A stretch of 64,000 nucleotides of DNA from Natrinema sp. CBA1119 (lineage in GTDB: Archaea; Halobacteriota; Halobacteria; Halobacteriales; Natrialbaceae), in NCBI RefSeq assembly GCF_002572525.1, contig NZ_PDBS01000001.1, forward strand, positions 1,612,001-1,676,000, read 5' to 3'. Below, piece by piece: positions 49,282 to 58,028 of this stretch. Numbering within the stretch: the first letter of the stretch is position 1; the number at the start of each line of letters is the position of its first letter. The position numbers were made by a program, and so were the translations under genes. Below the pieces are notes generated by a model. That model saw nothing but the letters and a program-made list of their open reading frames with translations. It had not been told where the DNA came from and did no database searches.

Positions 49282-51531
49282 GTGACCGATCTGGTGCCGA
49301 CCACGTGTATGCGATGTGCGGTCGGCTGCGGGCACGTCCAGCAGGCTCCCGACCGCGGCTACGGCCTCGGGACCGTCCGCGGCGATCCGAGTCATCCGGT
49401 CAACCGGGGACTGGCCTGCCAGCGCGGCGTCAGCGAGACCGCCGATCCGGGCGGCGAGTGGCTCACCAGGCCGCTCGTACGCAAAGACGGCGAGCTCGTG
49501 GCGACCACCATCGAATCGGCCCTCGAGCGCGCGGCGGAAGGCCTCGGTACCGCGCTGGAAGACGGCGGGAGCGACAGCGTCGCGGTCCTGGGGAGCGGGC
49601 AGCAGACCAACGAGGCCGCCTATGCCCTGGGCAAGCTCGCCCGCGGCGGCTTCGGGACCCGCTACTACGACGCCAACACGACGCTGTGTATGGCCTCGGC
49701 CGTCACCGCCTACTACGACGCGTTCGGCAGTGACGCGCCGCCGCCGACCTACGACGACATCCCCGAGGCCGAGACGCACGTCGTCTGGGGCGCGAATCCG
49801 TCGGCCGCCCACCCGGTCATGTTTCGCTGGATCCGCCAGTCCGCCGACGAGGACGACTCCGAACTCATCGTAGTTGACCCCGTTCACAGCGAGACCGTCG
49901 AGGTCGCCGACCACCACGTCCCGCTCGAGCCAGGTGCCGATCTCGCGCTTGCTCGAGCCGTTCTCGCTCGCGTCGTCGAGACGGACCGGATCGACGAGGC
50001 GTTCGTCGAGGAGGCGACGGTCGGCTTCGACGAACTCCGCGCGGAGCTTCCCGATGCAGCCGAGGCCGCCGAGATGGCGGGTGTCTCGATGGCCGACGTC
50101 GACCGCCTCGCAGCGGCGCTCGAGGATCCCGCACTACTCTACTGGGGGATGGGCATCAACCAGAGCGTCAACGGGACCGCGGCCGCGGGCGCGCTGATCG
50201 ATTGCTGTCTCGCGACCGGCAACCTCCGGCCGGGGTCGGGACCGTTCTCGCTGACCGGACAGGCCAACTCGATGGGGACCCGCGTCTGCTCCTCGAAGGG
50301 GTCGTGGCCCGGTCACCGCCCGTTCGCGGATCCGGACCACCGCAGGGCGGTCGCCGAGACATGGGGCGTGCCGGTCTCGCGATTTCCCGACGACACGGGG
50401 CCGGGACCGGTCGGCATCGTCGACGCGCTCGGCGACGACGTCGACGCCGTCTACGCGGTCGCGACCAACCCCGTCGCGGGCATGCCCGATGCGACGCGCG
50501 TCCGCGAGAAACTCGAGGACGCGTTCCTCGTCGTGCAGGACGCCTTCCGGAGCGAAACGGTCGAGTACGCCGACGTCGTCCTGCCCGCGGCGACGTGGGG
50601 CGAGTCCGAGGGGACGACGACCAACATGGAGCGGACCGTCTCCCGGGTTCGGGCCGCAACGGAGACTCCCTCGGGCGTCCGGACGGACCTCGAGTTGATC
50701 GGCGACCTCGCCGATCGTATCGTCCCCGATCTGTTCGATCGGACGCAGGAGCCCGAAGCGGTCTTCGACGAGTTCGCGGCGCTGACAGCCGACACCCCCG
50801 CCGATCTCTCCGGGATCAGCTACGAGCGCCTCGAGGCCGAACGCGCGGTTCGCTGGCCGGCACCGGCACCGGACGCGTCGGCGGGCTACCGATACTACGA
50901 GGCCGGGGATCGCGGCGACGAGCAGACGGGTGACAACGATGACGAGCAGACGACGAACGATACCGGCGAGCGAACGGCCGACGACGGAGATGCGATCGAC
51001 GGCGAGACTGATTCCGGCGGCCCGACCGACGAATCGTGGTCGTTCTACACCCAGTCAGGCCGCGCGCGGTTCTCGACGGGCGAGGCCCGGCCGCTTCCCG
51101 AGCCGACCGACGAGTCCTATCCGTTCACGCTGACCACTGCACGCCGCCCGGACGCGTACAATACCGGGGTCCGGACCCGCGAGGACGAACCGCCGACGGC
51201 GCGGGTCAGCCCGGCGACGGCCGCCGCGATCGCGGACGAGCTCGAGGCCCCCGCTGACGGCCACATGAGCGACGAGGCCGACGAGGGAGACGAGGACCGG
51301 CAGTACGGCCGCGTGGTCTCTCGACGGGCATCGGTCACCGTCAGCGTGGAGACCGACGAGGCGATCCCCGACGGGGTCGTCTGGCTGCCGATTCACCACC
51401 CCGACGTGAACGACCTCACCCTGCCCGACGTCGACCCGCGCTCGAACGAGCCGAACTTCAAGCAGTGTGCCGTCCGCCTCGAGGCGCCGCGGGAGCGCGA
51501 CGTCAGGGCGGTCGCGGAAGCGAGTGCCTGA
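49282..51531 (+). CDS. nasA: Assimilatory nitrate reductase, molybdopterin type
   Basis: A 749-residue Mo-bisMGD oxidoreductase that reduces nitrate to nitrite with ferredoxin electrons. The N-terminal [4Fe-4S] site is C-x2-C-x3-C (TCMRCAVGC, about residues 8-15) with the fourth Cys in NRGLACQRG (about residue 44). Further cofactor-binding segments: GINQSVNGTAA (about 293) and GQANSMGTR (about 327). A low-complexity Asp/Glu/Thr insert lies at about 547-580. The GTG start has a strong ggaggtg Shine-Dalgarno. narK follows after 6 bp. Confidence 0.92.
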   Translation: MTDLVPTTCMRCAVGCGHVQQAPDRGYGLGTVRGDPSHPVNRGLACQRGVSETADPGGEWLTRPLVRKDGELVATTIESALERAAEGLGTALEDGGSDSVAVLGSGQQTNEAAYALGKLARGGFGTRYYDANTTLCMASAVTAYYDAFGSDAPPPTYDDIPEAETHVVWGANPSAAHPVMFRWIRQSADEDDSELIVVDPVHSETVEVADHHVPLEPGADLALARAVLARVVETDRIDEAFVEEATVGFDELRAELPDAAEAAEMAGVSMADVDRLAAALEDPALLYWGMGINQSVNGTAAAGALIDCCLATGNLRPGSGPFSLTGQANSMGTRVCSSKGSWPGHRPFADPDHRRAVAETWGVPVSRFPDDTGPGPVGIVDALGDDVDAVYAVATNPVAGMPDATRVREKLEDAFLVVQDAFRSETVEYADVVLPAATWGESEGTTTNMERTVSRVRAATETPSGVRTDLELIGDLADRIVPDLFDRTQEPEAVFDEFAALTADTPADLSGISYERLEAERAVRWPAPAPDASAGYRYYEAGDRGDEQTGDNDDEQTTNDTGERTADDGDAIDGETDSGGPTDESWSFYTQSGRARFSTGEARPLPEPTDESYPFTLTTARRPDAYNTGVRTREDEPPTARVSPATAAAIADELEAPADGHMSDEADEGDEDRQYGRVVSRRASVTVSVETDEAIPDGVVWLPIHHPDVNDLTLPDVDPRSNEPNFKQCAVRLEAPRERDVRAVAEASA

Positions 51532-51537
51532 GGACGT

Positions 51538-52887
51538 ATGACCGCGAAATCGACATCTGGTCCCGCGAGCGACGGCACACCCCCAATCCGGGGGAGTCCG
51601 CGACGGGGTGTGGCGTCCGCGACGCTCGGCTTCTTCGTCGGATTCGCCGGCGTGGTGCTCTACGGCCCCGTCGCGACCGAACTCGAGGGGGCGATGGGCC
51701 TCTCTGGGCTCACGCTCGGACTGCTGGTCGCAGCGCCGCAGTTGACCGGGTCGCTCCTTCGCATTCCCTTCGGCGCGTGGGTCGAGGACGTCGGGGCGGC
51801 GAAGCCGTTCCTGGTTTTGCTCGGCGGTGCCGTCGTGGGGATGGCCGGCCTGTCGACGATTCTCGTAACCCTCGGGACCGACGGTCTGACGATGGCCCAC
51901 TACCCGCTCGTCTTCCTGTTCGGCGCGCTTTCGGGCTGTGGAATCGCGACGTTCTCCGTCGGGGCGGCCCAGACGTCGTACTGGTCACCGGAGGACCGAC
52001 AGGGAACGATGCTCGCTGTGTACGCGGGCCTGGGCAACAGCTCGCCGGGAATCTTCACCCTCCTCGTCCCCGTCGCGCTCGCCGCGCTCGGCCTGACGGG
52101 TGCCTACCTCGCGTGGTTCGGCTTTCTCGTCTGCGGGACGTTCGTCTACGGCGTCATCGCCGTCGATCCCCCGTTCTTCCAGCTCCGGAAGCAGGGACTC
52201 CAGACCGAGACAGCGAAGCAACGGGCCGAAACGCGGGGCCAGGAGCTGTTCCCGAGCGGGGACGCGATGGCGTCGATCCGCGAGGCGGCCGGCATCCCGC
52301 GAACGTGGGTGCTCGTCGCGCTCTTTTTCGCGTCGTTCGGCGGCTTCCTCGCGTTGACGACCTGGTTTCCGTCCTACTGGACGGCCGTCCACGATCTCGA
52401 CCTGCAGGCGTCGGGTGCCCTCACCGCGATCGCCTTCACGCTACTCGCGGCGCTCATTCGCGTTCCGGGGGGCATCATCAGTGACCGAATCGGCGGCGAA
52501 CGGACCGCGATCGCGAGTTTCGCTGTCGTCGCCGTCGCTGCGGCCGTTCTGATGGCGGCTCGGACCGTCCCGATCGCGGTCGCCGCGACGGTCCTGCTCG
52601 GTATCGGGATCGGCATCGCCAACGCGGCTGTGTTCGGGCTCGTCCCGAAGTACGTGCCGGAGGCCGTCGGCGGCGCGTCGGGGCTGGTCGGCGGCCTCGG
52701 CGCGTTCGGCGGCTTCGTCATCCCGCCGATTCTCGGGCTCTTCGTCGATCTGCAGGGGCCCGCCGGCTACGCGAACGGTTTCGTCGTTTTCCTCGTCCTC
52801 GCGATCGCCTCGATTGGGCTCTCGGGCGGGCTGTACCGCGCTCGAGTGGTGCCGACGCCGGACGGCCCGGTTCCGTCCGACGATTGA
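51538..52887 (+). CDS. narK: Nitrate/nitrite transporter, MFS family
   Basis: A 449-residue NarK/NasA-type major facilitator with about 12 membrane helices. The first helix region reads TLGFFVGFAGVVLYGPVATEL, GSLLRIPFGAW is the Arg-containing motif A region, and GLGNSSPGIFTLLVPV (about residues 164-179) matches the nitrate signature of the family. A longer cytoplasmic loop lies at about 215-250. It starts 6 bp after nasA, so they are one operon; it would bring nitrate in for NasA. Confidence 0.9.
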   Translation: MTAKSTSGPASDGTPPIRGSPRRGVASATLGFFVGFAGVVLYGPVATELEGAMGLSGLTLGLLVAAPQLTGSLLRIPFGAWVEDVGAAKPFLVLLGGAVVGMAGLSTILVTLGTDGLTMAHYPLVFLFGALSGCGIATFSVGAAQTSYWSPEDRQGTMLAVYAGLGNSSPGIFTLLVPVALAALGLTGAYLAWFGFLVCGTFVYGVIAVDPPFFQLRKQGLQTETAKQRAETRGQELFPSGDAMASIREAAGIPRTWVLVALFFASFGGFLALTTWFPSYWTAVHDLDLQASGALTAIAFTLLAALIRVPGGIISDRIGGERTAIASFAVVAVAAAVLMAARTVPIAVAATVLLGIGIGIANAAVFGLVPKYVPEAVGGASGLVGGLGAFGGFVIPPILGLFVDLQGPAGYANGFVVFLVLAIASIGLSGGLYRARVVPTPDGPVPSDD

Positions 52888-53288
52888 ACCTGTCCGGTTT
52901 TTGACCCACTTTCTGCCCGATTGTCGAGTTTGGGGCCAGCCACACACCCGGTCGTGATGCCGTCCCGGCCGTGTCACCCGCCGCGCGTCGGCTTCGTGCC
53001 CCGGGACCGAAGACGAAATTCGCGATTGCTCGCGAGACGGGATAGAGTCGCGCCGGCCGTCTTTGAAATCACCCATTCTCTCCCCCGCTGATCCGTGATA
53101 TACATCCTAATACTGACCATATCTCATTGGATATCCCACGTCCGGCTCCGAATACGGGTCAAAATAAGTTGTTTGTAAACGATCACTGTTATATGCTTTA
53201 GGAACATGACGCCAAAACGTGAATTACGACATGTTTGGCGAGGAACTCTGCGAATTCGAGTCCGATCGTTCGGTCGGGGTGGTCCGCG
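52888..53288. other. Intergenic region holding the nasD control region
   Basis: About 400 bp. The first half shows nothing notable. The second half has a copy of the nas dyad (53176-53192), a TATA-like ttatatg at 53189-53195 and a 22-codon upstream reading frame (53231-53299) that overlaps the nasD start. Confidence 0.55.
53176..53192. promoter_or_regulatory. Second copy of the candidate nas operator
   Basis: taaacg atcac tgttat keeps the left arm and spacer of the nasA dyad exactly and part of the right arm (tgttat for cgttta). The shared block starts upstream at gttt (53171). It lies 96 bp before the nasD ATG and 38 bp before the small upstream frame. Confidence 0.5.
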
Positions 53289-53299
53289 ATGGCGCATAA
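53231..53299 (+). CDS. Possible 22-residue leader peptide before nasD
   Basis: ATG at 53231 opens a 22-codon frame (MFGEELCEFESDRSVGVVRD plus two residues) ending at TAA 53299, so it overlaps the nasD start codon by 11 bases in another frame. It lies at the expected first ATG of a transcript driven by the nearby TATA-like element. Coupled translation or attenuation is possible. Short frames like this arise often by chance in GC-rich DNA, so confidence is low. Confidence 0.3.
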   Translation: MFGEELCEFESDRSVGVVRDGA

Positions 53300-55058
53300 G
53301 AAAGAAGAACTCAAGGAGGGCTGTTACGGCGATGAGGTCCGTGAACACATCCTCGAGTTCGCCGAAAACGGCGGCTACGAAGCGATTCCGGAGGACGAAC
53401 GCGAGACGTGGTTCACCCGGTTCAAGTTCTGGGGACTGTTCCACCAGCGCTCCGGGCAGGAGTCGTACTTCATGATGCGACTGACCAACGCCAGCGGCAT
53501 TCTCGAGCCCGACCAGCTGCGAACGATCGGCGAGGTCGCCCGCGAGTACGCGACGGGTCCCGTCGAGAACCCCGAGTTCGGCAACGGCTGGATTGATCTG
53601 ACGACCCGCCAGTCCGTCCAGTTGCACTGGCTCAAACTCGAGGACGTGCCCGAGATCTGGGAGCAACTCGAGTCGGCCGGCGTTCACTCCCGATCCGCGG
53701 GCGGTGACACGATGCGCAACATCTCCGGCTGTCCGCTCCACGGGAAGGCCGAAGAGTTCGTCGAGGCCGGCCCCCTACTCGAGCGCTTCGAGGAGGAGCT
53801 TCGCACGGACGACGCGCTCGCGAACATGCCCCGGAAGTTCAACATCAGCGCGTCGGGTTGTACGGTCGGCTGTGCGCAGGACTCGATCAACGATATCGGG
53901 TTCGAGCCGGCGACGAAGGAGGTAGACGGCGAGGAAGCCCGCGGGTTCAACGTCCGCGTCGGCGGCGGGCTCGGCGGTCGTCAGCCCCGCGCCGCGACGC
54001 CGCTCGATATCTTCGTCCGGCCCGAGAACGCCTACGAGGTGGGCCGCGGTTTCGTCGAGCTCTACCACGACTACGGCAACCGCCAGAACCGTTCGAAGAA
54101 CCGCGCGCGGTTCTTCGCCGAGGACTGGGGCATGGAGAAGATCCGCGAGACGCTTCAGGAGGAGTACGTCGAGTTCGAAATGCACACGGCGGGCGAGGAC
54201 TTCCGCGAGGAGTACACCTACAACGCCGGCCGTCCCGTCGAGGACGGCCAGCACGATCACGTCGGCGTCGGCGACCAGAAGGATGGCCGGAATTACGTCG
54301 GTTTGAGCGTTCCCGTCGGCCGCCTGCCCGCCGAGGACGCCATCGAACTGGCCGACTACGCCGACGAGTACGGCTCCGGCGAGGTCCGCCTGACCCGCCG
54401 CCAGAACCCCGTCATCGTCGATGTCGCCGACGAGGATCTCGAGGCCCTGCTCGCCGAACCGCTGCTCGAGGCGTACCCTGCCGAGCCGAGCCCCTTCGAG
54501 CGCGGTGCGATGGCCTGTACGGGAACCGAGTTCTGTTCGATCGCGCTGACCGAGACGAAGGGCCGGATGGCTCGCATGCTGCGCTGGTTCAACAAGAACG
54601 TCGACCTACCCAACGATGTCGGCAAAATCAAGATGCACTACTCCGGCTGTACCGCTGACTGCGGGCAGGCGATGACCGCGGACATCGGTCTGCAGGGGAT
54701 GCGCGCCCGCAAAGACGGTGAGATGGTCGAGGCCTTCGATATCGGCGTCGGCGGCGGCGTCGGCGAGGAGCCCTCGTTCATCGACTGGGTGCAACAGCGC
54801 GTGCCGGCCGACGAGGCCCCCGGCGCGATCCGGAACCTGTTGCAGGCCTACGCGGCCCACCGTTCGGACGGACAGACGTTCCGGCAGTGGGTCGAGGCGA
54901 CGGCCGAGGAACAGCTCGTCGAGTTCTGCGAGCCCGAGGAGACCGACTTCGAGGCACCGTACATGGCCGACGCCAAGCAGTCGTGGTACCCCTTCGCGGA
55001 GAGCGAGTCCGCGGCGGCCGCTGTCGGCGAGGAGTCCGCGGCTCCCTCGGACGACTGA
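53289..55058 (+). CDS. nasD: Ferredoxin-dependent assimilatory nitrite reductase
   Basis: A 589-residue siroheme/[4Fe-4S] enzyme reducing nitrite to ammonium. It contains two nitrite/sulfite reductase ferredoxin-like halves (PVENPEFGNGWIDLTTRQSVQ, about residue 91; VRLTRRQNPVIVD, about 367). The siroheme-iron-sulfur Cys pattern is ACTGTEFC (C-x5-C, about residue 413) and YSGCTADC (C-x3-C, about 457). The ATG at 53289 is chosen over an in-frame start 18 codons upstream, whose residues look unlike protein. Separate promoter from nasA-narK, sharing its putative operator. Confidence 0.95.
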   Translation: MAHKKEELKEGCYGDEVREHILEFAENGGYEAIPEDERETWFTRFKFWGLFHQRSGQESYFMMRLTNASGILEPDQLRTIGEVAREYATGPVENPEFGNGWIDLTTRQSVQLHWLKLEDVPEIWEQLESAGVHSRSAGGDTMRNISGCPLHGKAEEFVEAGPLLERFEEELRTDDALANMPRKFNISASGCTVGCAQDSINDIGFEPATKEVDGEEARGFNVRVGGGLGGRQPRAATPLDIFVRPENAYEVGRGFVELYHDYGNRQNRSKNRARFFAEDWGMEKIRETLQEEYVEFEMHTAGEDFREEYTYNAGRPVEDGQHDHVGVGDQKDGRNYVGLSVPVGRLPAEDAIELADYADEYGSGEVRLTRRQNPVIVDVADEDLEALLAEPLLEAYPAEPSPFERGAMACTGTEFCSIALTETKGRMARMLRWFNKNVDLPNDVGKIKMHYSGCTADCGQAMTADIGLQGMRARKDGEMVEAFDIGVGGGVGEEPSFIDWVQQRVPADEAPGAIRNLLQAYAAHRSDGQTFRQWVEATAEEQLVEFCEPEETDFEAPYMADAKQSWYPFAESESAAAAVGEESAAPSDD

Positions 55059-55144
55059 GACGGCACCGATTCTGTGTTCTTTCGGCGGTATCAAACCGAT
55101 TTCTCAGGCGTGTATTTATCAACTTCCGGACCGTATAGTCGACC

Positions 55145-55438
55145 ATGCCCGAAGACGTACTCTTCAAATCCGAGAGCGACCAGAGTCGAGCGGATATCGC
55201 GTCCCTTCTCCGACGCGTCGCGGACAACCTCGAGGACGGCGAGGCGATCACGCTCAAAGCGGGATCCGAATCCGTGACGCTCGAGCCGCCAGCCCGTCCC
55301 ACCTTCGAGGTCAAAGCCGAACGCGAGGGACCGGCCGACGCGCCCGGCGAACTGAGCGTCGAATTCGAACTCGAGTGGGACGAAGCCGGCGAAGGAGACG
55401 GGGACGGGAACGGCGGTGGACCGCTCGAAATCGAATAA
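55145..55438 (+). CDS. Amphi-Trp domain protein
   Basis: A 97-residue acidic protein. It opens with the amphi-Trp pattern VLFKSESDQSRADIASLLRRVADNLEDGEAITLKAG and continues with VTLEPPARPTFEVKAEREG...LSVEFELEW, a small domain common in haloarchaea. The C-terminus is Gly/Asp-rich low complexity. Function unknown; many genomes encode several copies. TATA-like gtatttat lies about 33 bp upstream of the start. Confidence 0.85.
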   Translation: MPEDVLFKSESDQSRADIASLLRRVADNLEDGEAITLKAGSESVTLEPPARPTFEVKAEREGPADAPGELSVEFELEWDEAGEGDGDGNGGGPLEIE

Positions 55439-55505
55439 TCCAGCCGTTCTACTGCTTGCGTGGTGCGGGTGGTGATCGCCCGCAGTCGGCTCACTGACGA
55501 CGCGA

Positions 55506-55862
55506 TTAGCGGTGCTCTCGCGTTCGTTCGTACGCGTAATCGAGGGCGTCCTCGAGCGAGCCGGGGCCGTCGTAGCTGGCCGAGAAGAGATCCATGAAGT
55601 CTCGAGCGATCCGGTTACACCGTTCGAACGTCAGGACGGTTCTGACTCGCATCGTTTCGGAGAGATCGAGCCCCGGGTAGCTCGTCGCCGTCAGCGAGTA
55701 GCCGGGATGATCTTCACCGTCGAGCGAGGCGGGCGCGACCTTGAGCCGCAAATCACCCGATTCGTGGAGATACGTCCGATACTGCATTTCCCGGTCCATG
55801 TCGGCCGGGGTATAGGTCCGACACTCTTCGGCGTTCCACTCGAGCGGCACGTCGGCTTCCAT
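55506..55862 (-). CDS. Conserved-looking hypothetical protein
   Basis: A 118-residue soluble protein. It begins MEADVPLEWNAEECRTYTPA and contains REMQYRTYLHESGDLRLKVAPASLDGEDHPGYSLTATSYPGL, predicted beta-rich, then a helical end with LEDALDYAYERTRE. No family is recognised, but codon use is typical for the genome and the composition is that of a real haloarchaeal protein. Confidence 0.6.
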   Translation of the reverse strand: MEADVPLEWNAEECRTYTPADMDREMQYRTYLHESGDLRLKVAPASLDGEDHPGYSLTATSYPGLDLSETMRVRTVLTFERCNRIARDFMDLFSASYDGPGSLEDALDYAYERTREHR

Positions 55863-56422
55863 CGATCACTGATACTAACCCGAGCGCTACGTTCGTATCG
55901 CAACAAGCAATATTATCGGACGGAAGTCCATGACCTGGAATATCGATTAGTTCTATGGGGTGTTATTGATTATATATTGGGTGAACGTCCATCTCTCCCA
56001 CGCACTAGCCGAACGATCGACGAATCTGTCCTCGTCCCGGCAGCCGGTTTCGCTCTCACGTCCGGTGATCGGCTGGGATGGTGCAGTCCGTCGTTGTCGG
56101 TCGTCGCTCGCGGATTCGATATCAGGCACCCTATGAGTGACTGGCACGCACTACTGCGTTGGCCGGGAGCGCGGCTCGAGCAGATGCGAGAGCTGCGCGA
56201 CTCGGGGAAGGGCAGGCGGTTCACCGATACTCGCCGTGAGCGAACGCAGTGAGCGAGCGGGTCGACGACTGATGTGAGTGAAACGAACGGAAGGAGGAGT
56301 GCTTTTCATCGAAGCTAAGCGGGATCGAAGATCCCGCGAGGTCCGAGAGAGCGCTTTGCGCTCTCTCGAGATTTTGCCGAGTGCGGTCGCGAAGCGACCG
56401 CACGCAGAGCAAAAGTTCGTTG
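55863..56422. other. Intergenic region with an AT-rich half and a hairpin array
   Basis: The first ~120 bp (55900-56000) are clearly AT-richer than the surroundings. A 39-codon frame at 56133-56252 shows no recognisable family. From about 56225 the DNA turns into short repeats (gagcgaacgcagtgagcgag) and the triloop hairpin array at 56319-56403. No gene is supported. Confidence 0.5.
56319..56403. repeat. Triloop hairpin array next to larE
   Basis: Three perfect hairpins in 85 bp: 56319-56337 (8-bp arms, gaa loop), 56344-56368 (11-bp arms, ttt loop) and 56381-56403 (10-bp arms, gaa loop). The last is bracketed by attttgccga and gagcaaaag, an inverted ttttgc/gcaaaa pair that also brackets the hairpins inside the MutS-like gene at the end of the window. 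The array ends next to the larE stop codon. Confidence 0.7.
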
Positions 56423-57277
56423 TTAGTCGTCGCTCGAGGGGCCTGCCTCGGTGACTAACGCTTCGTCTTCGGCCTCGGGACTCACGCTCCCCGTCCGATA
56501 GCCGTGGAGATCGAGCGTGACGTGATCGAAGCCGAGCGTCGACAGCGCTTTGCGGACCGTCTCGACGAACTCGCGTTCCAGGGCGCGCTCGAGTTCGTCG
56601 GGTGCGACCTCGATGCGGGCGAGGCCGTCGTGGTCGCGGACGCGGAACTGGTCGAACCCCCACTGGCGGAGCAGCGCCTCGGCCTGCTCGATCCGTGCGA
56701 GTCGGTCGTCGGTGACGTCGAGGCCGGTCGGAATCCGCGAGGAGAGACAGGCCATCGAGGGTTTGTCGGCGACCGACAGATCGTAGCGGTCGGCGATCTC
56801 GCGGACCTCGTCCTTCGCGATGTCGTGGGCCAACAGCGGTGAATGCACGTCGAGTTCCTCCACCGCCTGCAGTCCGGGTCGGTGGCCCGCGCCCGGATCG
56901 TCCGCGTTCGTGCCGTCACAGACCGTTCCGACCTCGAGGTCGCGGGCGGTCTCGAGCATCTCGCCGAGTCGCATCGTCCGACAGTGATAGCAGCGGTCGT
57001 CGTCGTTCGCGACGAACGCGTCGCTCTCGAGTTCGGAGAAGGAGACGATTTCGTGGCGGATGCCGATCTCGCGTGCGACCCGTTTGGCGTCCTCGAGTTC
57101 GGCCGCAGGAAGCGTCTCGCTCTTCGCGGTGCAGGCGACGGCGTCCTCGCCGAGCGCGTCGTGGGCGAGCGCGGCCACCACGCTCGAGTCGACTCCGCCT
57201 GAGAAGGCCACGAGAACCCCGTTTCGGCCTGCGAGGTCGGTGCGGGCGGCCTCGAGTTTCGCCTCGACCGAAGTCAT
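56423..57277 (-). CDS. larE: LarE-type sulfur transferase (PP-loop ATPase)
   Basis: A 284-residue PP-loop enzyme. The ATP-binding motif is FSGGVDSSVVAAL (about residue 24). LarE supplies sulfur for the nickel-pincer cofactor of lactate racemase; here Cys occurs in CYHCR (about residue 102) and in MACLSSR (about 180), a three-Cys arrangement like that of [4Fe-4S]-carrying LarE proteins that recycle sulfur rather than sacrificing a Cys. No larA, larB or larC is nearby. The start at 57277 is chosen because it begins just before the PP-loop domain; 42 upstream codons look unlike protein. Confidence 0.85.
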   Translation of the reverse strand: MTSVEAKLEAARTDLAGRNGVLVAFSGGVDSSVVAALAHDALGEDAVACTAKSETLPAAELEDAKRVAREIGIRHEIVSFSELESDAFVANDDDRCYHCRTMRLGEMLETARDLEVGTVCDGTNADDPGAGHRPGLQAVEELDVHSPLLAHDIAKDEVREIADRYDLSVADKPSMACLSSRIPTGLDVTDDRLARIEQAEALLRQWGFDQFRVRDHDGLARIEVAPDELERALEREFVETVRKALSTLGFDHVTLDLHGYRTGSVSPEAEDEALVTEAGPSSDD

Positions 57278-57458
57278 TGCCCGTCGTTCGGACCGAACGG
57301 GCAAAAGCGCGTTGTCGTCAGGTCGCGGATATCGCTTCCGTCGGACGCCGGCGGTCGCGAGGACGAGCCGTTTCGGGTGCGTCGCGCGGCCCGTTGCAGT
57401 CATCAGCGCGCCGGACGGTTAAGGTCGTGTCCGTGGTACCACGACTATCGAGACCACT

Positions 57459-58028
57459 ATGGCTGTCTCCGACCACCTGCAACGGTTGCGCTCACTCGCC
57501 GAGACGGAAGGGCACACCAGCGACATCGACGAGCACTCGCGCGAAGAACACGTCGCCGACGCGGTGGCCCGCGGGATCCAGGGCGGGTTCGTTGCGACGC
57601 TGATCATGACCGCCTTTCGCCTCCCGCTCTTGCGATCGCTGCCGCCGTCGGCGAACTTCTGGTCGCAGTACGTCGCCGGCGGCGATCCCGATGATCACAC
57701 GATCCCCGGCCTCGCCCTGCACCTCCTCTACGGCGTCAGCTCCGGCGCCGTCTTCGGCGTGCTGTTCTCCCTGTACGACGCCGGCCGATCGATCGAGCCC
57801 GAACAGCGCGGACTCGTCTGGGGCTCGGTCTACGGCATGGCCCTGTCGGCCTTCGGTACACAGGTCGTGTTACAGGAACTGCTCGATATCCGTCTCGAGG
57901 CCGACGAACTCGCGCTCTTTCACGCCGGCCACCTCGTTTATGGCCTTTCGCTCGGGGCCTGGGTCGGCTCCCGAACCGAGGGCGTAGAGGATCCGGAACG
58001 GGAGTACGAGTACGATAACGGCAACTAA
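57459..58028 (+). CDS. Hypothetical membrane protein (DUF6789-like)
   Basis: A 189-residue protein with about four hydrophobic segments (near residues 41-60, 83-103, 118-135, 150-172). It has the pattern GIQGGFVATLIMTAFRLP near the N-terminus and HLLYGVSSGAVFGVLFSLYD and HLVYGLSLGAWVGSRTE, a repeated YG-x-SxG helix, as in DUF6789-type proteins. Its stop overlaps by four bases the 3' end of gshA on the opposite strand. Function unknown. Confidence 0.65.
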   Translation: MAVSDHLQRLRSLAETEGHTSDIDEHSREEHVADAVARGIQGGFVATLIMTAFRLPLLRSLPPSANFWSQYVAGGDPDDHTIPGLALHLLYGVSSGAVFGVLFSLYDAGRSIEPEQRGLVWGSVYGMALSAFGTQVVLQELLDIRLEADELALFHAGHLVYGLSLGAWVGSRTEGVEDPEREYEYDNGN

